From CAYGZA01 sp964354135 (lineage in GTDB: Bacteria > Planctomycetota > Planctomycetia > Pirellulales > Thermoguttaceae): a stretch of DNA of 14,898 bases. Of this stretch, positions 1 to 7,354 are shown piece by piece. The notes under the pieces were generated by a model. That model did not search any database. It was not told where the DNA came from and saw only the letters and a list, made by a program, of their open reading frames with translations. Location of the stretch: positions 1 to 14,898 of the forward strand of contig CAYGZA010000161.1 of the NCBI GenBank assembly GCA_964354135.1, read 5' to 3'. Each line of letters opens with the position of its first letter. Position 1 is the stretch's first letter. The position numbers and the translations under genes are program-made.

Positions 1-2
1 TG

Positions 3-1154
3 CTCAACGTCTCCAAGCGCGACTTGTTCAAGGACCTGGACCGCGCGGTGGAGTTCGACCAGAGCCAACTGTTCAAGAAGCTCTACGAGAACGAGTTCGG
101 CATGCCGGGCGGAGAGCCCTACGGGGCCCTGATCGGCGACTACGAGTTCACCAATCACCCCGAAGACATCGACATGCTCACCAAGACCTCGAGCGTGGCG
201 GCGGCGGCGTTTTGCCCGTTCATTTCCGCCGCGTCGCCCCAGCTCTTCGGGCTGGAGAGCTTTGCCGAGCTGTCGAAGCCGCGGGACATGGCGAAGATCT
301 TCGACGCCATCGAGTACACGAAGTGGAAGTCGTTCCGCGACTCCGAGGACGCCCGCTTCGCGACCCTGGTGATGCCCCGCGTCCTCTCCCGGCTCCCCTA
401 CGGCAAGAACACCAAGCCGGTGGAGGAGTTCGACTTTGAGGAGGTCGCGCTGGACAAGAAGGGGCACGCCAAGCCGGTTCCCCACAAGGACTACGCCTGG
501 ATGAACGCCGCGTACGTCTACGGGGCCCGCTTGACCGACGCCTTCGCCAAGACCGGCTGGTGTACGGCGATTCGCGGCAGGGAAAACGGCGGCCTGGTCG
601 AGGGGCTCCCGGCCCACGTCTTCAAGACGATGGAGGGCGACTCGGACCTGAAGTGCCCGACGGAAATCTCGATCACCGACCGCCGGGAGAAGGAATTGAG
701 CGACCTGGGGTTCCTCCCGCTCTGCCACTACAAGAACACCGATTACTCGGTCTTCTTCGGGGCGCAGACGACGCAGAAGCCGAAGAAGTACGACAGGCCG
801 GAGGCCACCGCCAACGCGGCGATCTCCGCCCGGCTGCCGTACATCATGGCGACCTCGCGGATCGCCCACTTCCTGAAAGTGATCGCGCGGGACAAGATCG
901 GCAGCTTCATGGAGCGGGAAGACATGCAGGACTTCCTGGAGCGCTGGATCGCCCAGTACGTGTGCGCGGATGCGAAGCCGACGCCGGAGATGAAGGCCCG
1001 GCTCCCCTTGGCGCAGGCCAAGATCGAAGTCCAGGAAATCCCGGGCAAACCCGGCAGTTACAACGCGATCGCCTGGCTGCGGCCCTGGCTCCAATTGGAG
1101 GAGCTCACGCAGTCGCTGCGGCTGGTGGCCAGCCTTCCGAAGAAGGCGGGTTAG
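3..1154 (+). CDS. tssC: T6SS contractile sheath large subunit TssC (5' partial)
   Basis: This is the C-terminal 383 residues of TssC (VipB/ImpC), which with TssB forms the cytoplasmic contractile sheath that drives Hcp-VgrG out of the cell. The frame is open from base 3, so the start lies before the window; full-length TssC is about 490-500 residues, so roughly the first fifth is missing. Family landmarks are plain: the LNVSKRDL...AVEFDQSQLFKKLYE stretch at the left edge, GGEPYGALIGDYEF, the SVAAAAFCPFISAASP segment, QKPKKYD, and the C-terminal SRIAHFLKVIARDKIGSFME...WIAQYV block. It is more consensus-like than the second TssC that follows, so it is probably the main sheath subunit. A strong intrinsic terminator lies 16 nt after the stop. 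tssB would be expected just upstream. Family assignment is very secure. Confidence 0.96.
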   Translation, partial: LNVSKRDLFKDLDRAVEFDQSQLFKKLYENEFGMPGGEPYGALIGDYEFTNHPEDIDMLTKTSSVAAAAFCPFISAASPQLFGLESFAELSKPRDMAKIFDAIEYTKWKSFRDSEDARFATLVMPRVLSRLPYGKNTKPVEEFDFEEVALDKKGHAKPVPHKDYAWMNAAYVYGARLTDAFAKTGWCTAIRGRENGGLVEGLPAHVFKTMEGDSDLKCPTEISITDRREKELSDLGFLPLCHYKNTDYSVFFGAQTTQKPKKYDRPEATANAAISARLPYIMATSRIAHFLKVIARDKIGSFMEREDMQDFLERWIAQYVCADAKPTPEMKARLPLAQAKIEVQEIPGKPGSYNAIAWLRPWLQLEELTQSLRLVASLPKKAG

Positions 1155-1170
1155 TCGCGTCGTATTGGGA

Positions 1171-1215
1171 GGGCCCCGGGGAGGGCACAGGGCGTTTCCC
1201 GGGGCCCCTTTTTTT
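1171..1215 (+). terminator. Rho-independent terminator after tssC
   Basis: A perfect 10-bp GC-only stem (GGGCCCCGGG at 1171-1180, CCCGGGGCCC at 1198-1207) closes a 17-nt loop and is followed by C and seven T residues (1209-1215). It lies 16 nt after the tssC stop and is oriented to end + strand transcription. It would separate the upstream T6SS genes from the second tssC, unless it is leaky. Confidence 0.82.
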
Positions 1216-1220
1216 CGGCC

Positions 1221-1322
1221 CGGGAGGGCGAGGCCCTTGCCGGGAGGGCGAGGCTCCTGCCGAGCCGGATCGTTGTGACGTATCGCCGAGACCCACGGCG
1301 CGGCAGGGGCCTCGCCCTCCCG
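1221..1322. repeat. Palindromic intergenic repeat, three copies of a 22-bp unit
   Basis: Two overlapping direct copies of a 22-bp unit starting CGGGAGGGCGAGGC lie at 1221-1242 and 1241-1262 (20-nt period). A third, inverted copy lies at 1301-1322. The inverted copy differs from each direct copy by one base, so the region can form a long hairpin with a loop of about 38 nt. One spurious translation contains REGEAPAEP, a string I remember from predicted proteins of planctomycete genomes, which suggests a dispersed genomic repeat. That recall is not verified here. It sits between the tssC terminator and the second tssC. Confidence 0.7.
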
Positions 1323-1377
1323 AGATCGTGCAACTTGGTTCAGCTTCTTGCCGACGCAAGAGGGTTGGGACGTATCG

Positions 1378-2976
1378 ATGAGTTCGGTGTCCGGTCAGAA
1401 CCAGGGCGGTTTTGCCGCGCCGCTGGGGCGCGAGGCCGGATCGCTCCCGGCGGTGTCGCCCTCGGCAGGGGACATGGCCCTCCTGCCGGGCCTCATCGAG
1501 ACGCTCGCCGCGACCGCGAAGCCCGGCCGCGCGGCAGCGCCTCCTCTGCTCCGGGAGTTCCTCGAAGAGCGGTCGCTGCCGAAGGCCCTGGCGCTCTGGA
1601 TCCGCTTGACCGTCGCCCCGGGGATCCCGATCTCCAAGCAAGACCTCGTCTGGGGGCTCAGCCGGGTGATCGCCGGGCTGGACGCCGCGCTCGGCGAGCA
1701 GGTCAACGCGATCCTCCACCACCCCAAGTTCCAGAAGCTGGAGTCGTCCTGGCGAGGCCTGCGCTACCTGGTCGAGCAGTTGGACGGCACGGAGAACATC
1801 AAGGTCCGCGTGCTGAACCTGTCCTGGCGGGACCTGGCCCGCGACCTGGAGCGGGCGATCGAGTTCGACCAGAGCCAACTGTTCCGCAAGGTCTACAGCG
1901 AAGGGCTCGACACGCCGGGCGCCGACCCGTTCAGCGTGCTTTTGGGCGATTACGAGATCCGGCACCGCTTGACCGAAGACCATCCCGTCGACGATCTTGC
2001 CACGCTGGAGGCGGCATCCGGCGTGGCGGCGGCGGCTTTCGCCCCGCTGATCGCCGGCGCGCACCCCCTGATGCTCGGCCTCGGTGAGTTCGCCACGCTG
2101 GAGCAGCCGCTGAACCTGCCGCGGACGTTCGATCAACTGGAGTACCTCAAGTGGCAGAGTTTCCGCAACACGGACGATGCCCGATTCGTCGGGCTGACGC
2201 TCCCCCGCGTCCTCACGCGGCTACCCTATGAAGACGACGGCTCGCGGGTCGACGGCTTCCGCTTTCGCGAGGACGTGTCGGGGCCCGATCGCAGCAAGTA
2301 CCTTTGGGGAACCGCCGTGTATGCGCTTGGGGCGGTGCTTATCCGCTCGTTCTCCCAGTCCGGCTGGCTGGCCGACATCCGCGGCGTCCGCCGGGACACG
2401 GAAGGCGGCGGGCTGGTGTGCGGGCTCCCCGTCCACTCCTTCGACACCGAGAAGCGCGGCGTCGCCGCCAAGTCCTCGACGGACGTGATGGTGGGCGACC
2501 GTCAGGAAGCGGAGCTGAGCCGGCTGGGGTTCATTCCCCTCTGCCACTGCCACCAGAGCGAGTTCTCCGCGTTCTACACCGTCCAGTCGGCGCAGAAGCC
2601 GAAGAAGTACGACGACCCCGCCGCGACCACCAACGCCAGGATTTCCGCGATGCTCCAGTATACGCTGTGCGTGTCGCGGTTTGCCCACTACATCAAGGCC
2701 ATCGCCCGCGACAAGATGGGAGCGTTCACCGAGGCGGAAGAGTGCCAGGACTACCTCCATCGCTGGCTGCAAAACTACGTCACTCCGGACGCCGGGGCCT
2801 CGCCCGAGGTGAAAGCCAGGCTCCCCCTGCGCGAGGCCCAGGTGGAGGTGAAAGAGCATCGCGACAAGCCGGGGCGGTACCAGTGTATCGCCCGGCTGTG
2901 GCCGCACTTTGAAATGGACGAGCTTACTGCCAGCTTGCAGGTAACGACCGACCTGCCGTGGAAACGGTCACCATAG
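1378..2976 (+). CDS. tssC: Second TssC-like sheath protein (ImpD type)
   Basis: This 532-residue protein is a full-length TssC paralogue. Landmarks are ILHHPKFQKLESSWRGLRYLV (residues 112-132), EFDQSQLF from 162, LLGDYEI from 188, QKPKKYD, and the C-terminal SRFAHYIKAIARDKMGAF...WLQNYV block. It carries an N-terminal region of about 100 residues before the TssC core, with a helical LLREFLEERSLPKALALWI stretch. I place the start at the ATG at 1378, with GGGA seven nt upstream; an in-frame TTG at 1348 would add ten residues but looks less likely. Its position after TssC and before ImpE matches ImpD of the rhizobial imp locus. Whether it co-assembles in the sheath, replaces TssC or has a regulatory role cannot be read from sequence. 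It follows a terminator, so it may have its own promoter, though I see no convincing one. Confidence 0.93.
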   Translation: MSSVSGQNQGGFAAPLGREAGSLPAVSPSAGDMALLPGLIETLAATAKPGRAAAPPLLREFLEERSLPKALALWIRLTVAPGIPISKQDLVWGLSRVIAGLDAALGEQVNAILHHPKFQKLESSWRGLRYLVEQLDGTENIKVRVLNLSWRDLARDLERAIEFDQSQLFRKVYSEGLDTPGADPFSVLLGDYEIRHRLTEDHPVDDLATLEAASGVAAAAFAPLIAGAHPLMLGLGEFATLEQPLNLPRTFDQLEYLKWQSFRNTDDARFVGLTLPRVLTRLPYEDDGSRVDGFRFREDVSGPDRSKYLWGTAVYALGAVLIRSFSQSGWLADIRGVRRDTEGGGLVCGLPVHSFDTEKRGVAAKSSTDVMVGDRQEAELSRLGFIPLCHCHQSEFSAFYTVQSAQKPKKYDDPAATTNARISAMLQYTLCVSRFAHYIKAIARDKMGAFTEAEECQDYLHRWLQNYVTPDAGASPEVKARLPLREAQVEVKEHRDKPGRYQCIARLWPHFEMDELTASLQVTTDLPWKRSP

Positions 2977-3012
2977 CGCATGTGTGCCGCGGGTTGCCGT
3001 GCGCGCAAGTTC

Positions 3013-3018
3013 TATAAT
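3013..3018 (+). promoter_or_regulatory. Possible -10 element before tagJ
   Basis: A perfect TATAAT hexamer lies in otherwise GC-rich DNA 115 nt before tagJ. The nearest -35-like hexamer, TTGCCG at 2994-2999, is only 13 nt away, which is too short for a standard sigma-70 promoter. A weak or extended promoter for tagJ-clpV is possible but unproven. Confidence 0.25.
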
Positions 3019-3046
3019 CACACGTTGACCATCGGCTATCAGCAGT

Positions 3047-3108
3047 CGGCCATCAGTTTCTGTCTGACCGCTGAAAGCTGATAGCTGAAAGCTGATACCT
3101 GATGGCCG
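3047..3108. repeat. Intergenic inverted/direct repeat of the GCTGAAAGCTGAT family
   Basis: CGGCCATCAG (3047-3056) is the exact reverse complement of CTGATGGCCG (3099-3108), forming a stem around two direct copies of GCTGAAAGCTGAT (3070-3082 and 3084-3096). GGCTATCAG just upstream is a further partial match to the same palindrome. Similar tracts are, as I recall, dispersed through planctomycete and some other environmental genomes. It fills most of the 156-nt gap between the second tssC and tagJ, and no coding function is likely. Confidence 0.65.
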
Positions 3109-3132
3109 TGATTGCGGCCGTGAGGCCCCGTT

Positions 3133-3957
3133 ATGAGCAAGGAACACAACCCAATGGATGCAAAACAGCTCTACGCAGCCGGCCAGTTGGCGGACGCCGT
3201 TGCCGCCGCTGGCGAGGAAGTCAAGCGCCATCCGACTGACTCCGGCAAGCGGGCGTTTCTCTGCGAGCTCCTCTGCTTCGCCGGGGAGATCGAGCGGGCC
3301 GACCGGCTCTTGGACGTCCTCGGGCATCAAGAGCCCAAGGTCGCCGTCGAGGTGGCCACGTTCCGGCAGATCTTGCGGGCGGAGCAGGCCCGGCAGCAGT
3401 TCTACGGCGAAGGGCGGCTTCCGGAGTTTCTGGAGCCGCCTTCGCAGCGGCTGAAATACCACCTGGAGGCGTCGATCCGGCTCCGCGAGGAGAACGCCGC
3501 AGAGGCGGCCAAGCTGCTCCAGCAGGCCGAAGCGGAGCGCCCGGCGGCAAGCGGGGCGTGCAACGGGCGGGCCTTCGACGACTTCCGCGACATCGACGAC
3601 CTGGCAGCCTCGTTCTTCGAGGTCCTGACGAGCACCGGGAAGTACTACTGGGTGCCGATCGAGCGGGTCGAGCTGATCGAGTTCCACGCACCGCGCCGGC
3701 CTCGGGACCTCCTTTGGCGATCCGCACACATGATCGTGCGGGGCGGTCCCGACGGCGAGGTCTTCATCCCGACCCTTTACGCGGGAACCCATGCCGAATC
3801 GGACGACCGCCTCCGTCTGGGCCGCATGACCGACTGGCGCGGAGGCGTGGGCGCGCCGATCCGCGGGATCGGGCAGCGGACGTTCCTCGTCGGCGAGGAA
3901 AGCCTGAGCATCCTCGAGCTCCAAGAACTCACCGTCAACGCCGCCGCCGGTTCCTAG
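3133..3957 (+). CDS. tagJ: T6SS accessory protein TagJ (ImpE family)
   Basis: This 274-residue protein matches the ImpE/TagJ family. The N-terminal half is TPR-like and helical (residues 8-135: QLYAAGQLADAV...KRAFLCELLCFAGEIERADRLLDVL). The C-terminal half has the family signature YYWVPIERVELIEFHAPRRPRDLLWRSAHMIV (171-202) followed by FIPTLYAGTH. TagJ proteins bind the TssB N-terminus and are linked with ClpV-dependent sheath recycling in some T6SS clades; they are not a universal core component. Start choice is open: ATG 3133 has GAGG 7 nt upstream, while ATG 3154 (MDAKQLYAAG) has AAGGA 10 nt upstream and matches the usual family N-terminus better. It is followed after one nt by tssE, implying translational coupling. 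Confidence 0.9.
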   Translation: MSKEHNPMDAKQLYAAGQLADAVAAAGEEVKRHPTDSGKRAFLCELLCFAGEIERADRLLDVLGHQEPKVAVEVATFRQILRAEQARQQFYGEGRLPEFLEPPSQRLKYHLEASIRLREENAAEAAKLLQQAEAERPAASGACNGRAFDDFRDIDDLAASFFEVLTSTGKYYWVPIERVELIEFHAPRRPRDLLWRSAHMIVRGGPDGEVFIPTLYAGTHAESDDRLRLGRMTDWRGGVGAPIRGIGQRTFLVGEESLSILELQELTVNAAAGS

Positions 3958-3958
3958 C

Positions 3959-4453
3959 ATGGCCTACACCCCCGCCAGCCAGCCGCTGATCCCCTCGGTC
4001 CTCGACCGCCTCCTGGACGACGAGCCCGCCAACACCCGCGAGGCCCCTAAATCGCGGACCCAGGTGCTCCGCGAGCTGAAGCAGAGCGTCCGCCGCGACC
4101 TGGAAAACCTGCTGAACACGCGGTGGCGCTCTACCTCGTGGCCGCCGCACTTGACCGAGCTGGATGTGTCGCTGGCGAGCTACGGCATCCCCGACGTCAG
4201 CGGGGCGGACCTCGGATCGGCCCGCCAGCGCGAGGAGTTCCGCCGCACGATGGAGCGGGTGATCCGGAGCTTCGAGCCGCGCTTCAAGACGGTCTCCGTC
4301 GTTTTGCTGGAGCAAGGTGAGGCTTGGAGCCGGACGCTCCGGTTCCGTATTGAGGGGATGCTCCACGTGGCACCGGCCCCGGAGCCGGTCTCGTTCGACT
4401 CGTCGGTCGAGGCGACCACCGGCACCGTGGAGGTCAAGGGAGCCAGCCGATGA
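3959..4453 (+). CDS. tssE: T6SS baseplate subunit TssE (gp25-like)
   Basis: This 164-residue protein belongs to the phage T4 gp25-like lysozyme-fold baseplate family (ImpF), structural and not enzymatic. Visible signature: SVRRDLENLLNTR (residues 43-55), the SLASYGIPDVSG motif (71-82), and the helix-strand RRTMERVIRSFEPRFKTVSVVLLE (95-118), then RTLRFRIEGML near the C-terminus. TssE works with TssF and TssG to form the baseplate wedge that nucleates sheath polymerisation. The start lies 1 nt after the tagJ stop with no clear Shine-Dalgarno sequence, consistent with coupling to tagJ. The stop overlaps the start of tssF in an ATGA. Length is normal for the family, with a slightly long N-terminal tail of about 40 residues. 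Confidence 0.93.
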   Translation: MAYTPASQPLIPSVLDRLLDDEPANTREAPKSRTQVLRELKQSVRRDLENLLNTRWRSTSWPPHLTELDVSLASYGIPDVSGADLGSARQREEFRRTMERVIRSFEPRFKTVSVVLLEQGEAWSRTLRFRIEGMLHVAPAPEPVSFDSSVEATTGTVEVKGASR

Positions 4454-6285
4454 GCGACGAGCTGTTGTCCTATTACGACCGCGAGCTGAGCTTCATCCGC
4501 CGCCTCGGGGCGGAGTTCGCCGCCGCCCATCCGAAAATCGCCGGGCGGCTCCTCCTCGGCGAGCCCGGGACGGAAGACCCCCACGTGGAGCGCTTGATCG
4601 AGGCCTTCGCCTACCTCAATGCCCGCACTCGCCACAAACTGGACGACGATTTCCCCGAAATCACCGAGGCGATGCTCGGCGTCCTCTACCCGCACTACCA
4701 GTTGCCCATCCCCTCGATGGCGATCGTCCAATTCGTGCTGGACCGCGGGCAAGGGGAGCTGGTCGGCGGATATGCCATCCCGCGCGAGTCGGCGCTCCAA
4801 GCCGACTCGCCCGATGGCGAGCCTTGCCGTTTCCGCACCTGCTATCCGGTGACCCTCTGGCCGGTCGAAGTGGTTTCGGCCACGCTGGCGGGCCGGCCGT
4901 TTTCCGCGCCGCCGGTCCCTCAGGCGGCGGAGGCGGTCGCCGTCCTCCGGGTGCAGTTGAAGTGCTATGCCAAGGAGGTGACGTTCGCGCAGTTGGCCGC
5001 CAAGGCCCTGCGATTCTATGTGAAGGGGCAGGGCCAGCACGTCTTCGCCCTCTACGAGCTGCTGTTGAACAACACGCTGGCCATCGCGTTGGCCGCGGGG
5101 CCCCGCGACCCGCAGCCGGCCGTGCTCGGCCCCCAGTGCGTGGAGCCGGTGGGCTTCGACCGCGATCAGGGGATGCTTCCCTATCCCGCCCGCTCTTTCC
5201 ACGGCTACCGCATCCTGACGGAGTACTTCACCTTCCCGCAGAAGTTCCTCTTCTTCGACCTGGCCGGGCTGGGGCCCAAGGTCCTCACGGCCGGCAATAC
5301 GATGGAGGTCTTCTTCTACCTGAATCGGTCCAGCCAGGACCTGGAGCAGAACGTATCGGCCGACTCGTTTTGCCTCGGCTGCACTCCGGCGGTCAACCTC
5401 TACCGGCAGCGGGCGGAGCCGATCCTGCTCAGCCACACCCAGGCGGAGTACCGCGTGGTCCCGGACGCCCGGCATCCGCTGGCCGGCGAGATCTATTCGG
5501 TCGACCGCGTCACCGCCACCTCGCCGGAGAACGAGCAGGTGGAGTTCCAGCCGTTCTATTCGTTCAAGCACGCCGGGGCGCGGGAGAGACAAAAGGCCTT
5601 CTGGCACGCGACGCGCCGCCCGGCCGAACAAAGCGGCGGGAAGGGCGACCAGGGGACCGAGGTGTACCTGTCGCTGGTGGATCTCGGGTTCTCGCCGGCG
5701 GCCCCGGCCGACTGGACGCTCAACGTGGAAACGACGTGCCTCGACCGGGATCGGCCCTATCGCCTTCCCTTTGGAGGAGAGCAGCCCTCGCTGCGGCTAT
5801 CCCAAGGGGCGCCGCTCTCCGCGTTGCAGTGCCTGACGCGGCCGACGGCCACCTTGCGCCCCGCTTTGAAACGGGGGGCCCTCTGGCGGCTGATCTCCCA
5901 TCTGTCGCTGAACCACCTCTCGCTGGCCGACCAGGAGGAGGGCGCCGAGGCCCTGCGGGAAATCCTGAAACTGTACGATTTCGCCGATTCGGCGGAGACG
6001 CGGGCCATGATCGACGGCATCCTCAGCGTGCGGGCCCGCCGCGTCGTGGGGCGATCCCCGGGGGAGCCGCGCGGCGGCTTCTGCCGCGGACTGGAGATCG
6101 GCGTCCATTTCGACGAAGAGCGCTTCGCCGGAAGCGGCGTTTACTTGTTCGCCGGCGTGCTGGAGCGGTTCCTCGGCCTGTATTGCTCCGTGAACTCATT
6201 CTCCAAGCTCATCGCCACAACCAAACAGCGCGAGGGAGAACTCCGCCGATGGCCGCCACGAGCGGGCGAAACCGTCCTCCTTTAG
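4450..6285 (+). CDS. tssF: T6SS baseplate subunit TssF
   Basis: At 611 residues this is a typical-length TssF (VasA/ImpG), the large baseplate wedge protein. The N-terminus has the canonical LLSYYDRELSFIRRLGAEFAAAHPKIAGRL..., then DPHVERLIEAFAYLNAR (43-59) and LYPHYQLPIPSMAIVQF (79-95). The C-terminal hallmark GSGVYLFAGVLERFLGLYCSVNSFSKL ends near residue 586. The start ATG at 4450 overlaps the tssE stop (ATGA) and is preceded by AAGGGAG 7 nt upstream. TssF pairs with TssG in a TssF2-TssG wedge core that holds TssE and contacts TssK. It overlaps tssG by 37 nt. No truncation or frameshift is seen. Confidence 0.96.
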   Translation: MSDELLSYYDRELSFIRRLGAEFAAAHPKIAGRLLLGEPGTEDPHVERLIEAFAYLNARTRHKLDDDFPEITEAMLGVLYPHYQLPIPSMAIVQFVLDRGQGELVGGYAIPRESALQADSPDGEPCRFRTCYPVTLWPVEVVSATLAGRPFSAPPVPQAAEAVAVLRVQLKCYAKEVTFAQLAAKALRFYVKGQGQHVFALYELLLNNTLAIALAAGPRDPQPAVLGPQCVEPVGFDRDQGMLPYPARSFHGYRILTEYFTFPQKFLFFDLAGLGPKVLTAGNTMEVFFYLNRSSQDLEQNVSADSFCLGCTPAVNLYRQRAEPILLSHTQAEYRVVPDARHPLAGEIYSVDRVTATSPENEQVEFQPFYSFKHAGARERQKAFWHATRRPAEQSGGKGDQGTEVYLSLVDLGFSPAAPADWTLNVETTCLDRDRPYRLPFGGEQPSLRLSQGAPLSALQCLTRPTATLRPALKRGALWRLISHLSLNHLSLADQEEGAEALREILKLYDFADSAETRAMIDGILSVRARRVVGRSPGEPRGGFCRGLEIGVHFDEERFAGSGVYLFAGVLERFLGLYCSVNSFSKLIATTKQREGELRRWPPRAGETVLL

Positions 6286-7352
6286 CCGAAAAGCTGCGGC
6301 AGGAAGCCTACCGCTTCGACTTCTTCCAGGCCGTCCGCCTCCTGGAGTGGATGGCGGAGGAGGAAGCCGAAGCGGGGGGGCCGCAGCGCTTTCCTGTCGG
6401 GCAGGACCCGGCGCCGAGGGCGGACGAGATTGTCCGATTCCGCGCGATCCCCTCGTTGAGCTTTCCGAGCGGCTCGATCGCCGGTCTTTCCGCTCCCGAG
6501 GGCGCGGCAGCGGGCGGGAAGGCCCGGCCGCCGGAAATGACCGTTGCCTGCACGGGGCTGATCGGCCCCAGCGGGGTCCTGCCGCAGCACTACACGGCGC
6601 TGGTGATTCAGCGGATCCGCGAGAAAGACTACGCCCTCCGCGACTTCCTCGATCTGTTCAACCACCGCGCGATCTCGCTCTTCTACCGCGCTTGGGCGAA
6701 GTATCGTTTTCCCCTCGCCTACGAGCGCTCCCAGCGAGGCAAGACCCGCGGCGAGGAAGACCTTTTCACCGCCTGCCTGTACTGCCTGGTGGGGTTGGGA
6801 ACGGGCGGCCTGCGGGGCCGCCGCCAGGTCGACGACGAGGCATTCCTCTTCTATGCCGGGCATTTCGCCCACTTCCCCCGCTCGGCCCTCGCCCTGGAAC
6901 TCCTTTTGGCCGACTACTTCGAGCTCCCGGTCCGAGTGAAGCAGTTTCAGGGGCAGTGGCTCCACCTCGGCGCGGATGATCAGTGTGCGCTGGCGTCCGC
7001 GAAATCGTCGCCCCGGGCGGCCAAGCGCATCGGCGACAACCTGGTGGTTGGGGCCCGGGTGTGGGAAGTGCAGAGCAAGCTCCGCGTGCGGCTCGGGCCG
7101 CTTTCATACGGGCAGTTCCGCCGCTTCATGCCGTCGGGCGACGCCCTGCGGCCGATCTGCCAGATGATCCGGTCGTATGCCGGGCCGCACTTCGATTTCG
7201 ACGTCCAGCCCGTCTTGAAGGCCGAGGAGGTCCCCGCGTGCCGGCTCGGCGGGGAGGGCCCGGATCCGGCACGCCTCGGCTGGAATTGCTGGGTGCGAAG
7301 CCGTACACTGGAGCGTGACGCTGACGACGCCGTCTTTTCCCTGGAAGGATAA
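6249..7352 (+). CDS. tssG: T6SS baseplate subunit TssG
   Basis: This 367-residue protein is TssG (VasB/ImpH). Signature segments: YRFDFFQAVRLLE (21-33), VRFRAIPSLSFP (62-73), GLIGPSGVLPQHYT (103-116), FLDLFNHRAISLFYRAWAKYR (133-153), and a C-terminal LGPLSYGQFRRFMPSGDAL block. The frame stays open far upstream, to 4317, but the upstream part lies under tssF and does not look like any T6SS protein. The true start is the ATG at 6249, preceded by GGGAG ten nt upstream, which gives the normal TssG N-terminus. It overlaps the tssF end by 37 nt and ends 2 nt before clpV. Together with TssF and TssE it forms the baseplate wedge. Confidence 0.94.
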   Translation: MAATSGRNRPPLAEKLRQEAYRFDFFQAVRLLEWMAEEEAEAGGPQRFPVGQDPAPRADEIVRFRAIPSLSFPSGSIAGLSAPEGAAAGGKARPPEMTVACTGLIGPSGVLPQHYTALVIQRIREKDYALRDFLDLFNHRAISLFYRAWAKYRFPLAYERSQRGKTRGEEDLFTACLYCLVGLGTGGLRGRRQVDDEAFLFYAGHFAHFPRSALALELLLADYFELPVRVKQFQGQWLHLGADDQCALASAKSSPRAAKRIGDNLVVGARVWEVQSKLRVRLGPLSYGQFRRFMPSGDALRPICQMIRSYAGPHFDFDVQPVLKAEEVPACRLGGEGPDPARLGWNCWVRSRTLERDADDAVFSLEG

Positions 7353-7354
7353 CC

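Noticed and set aside
4180..5631. 483-residue minus-strand open frame opposite tssE/tssF
   Set aside because: Antisense shadow of a GC-rich gene. It has no recognisable domain, while the + strand carries clear TssE and TssF.
4317..6248. Long + strand open frame running upstream of tssG, giving a 1011-residue reading
   Set aside because: It lies entirely under tssE/tssF in another frame, is rich in R, G, A and P as expected from GC-rich shadow frames, and only the part from 6249 matches TssG.
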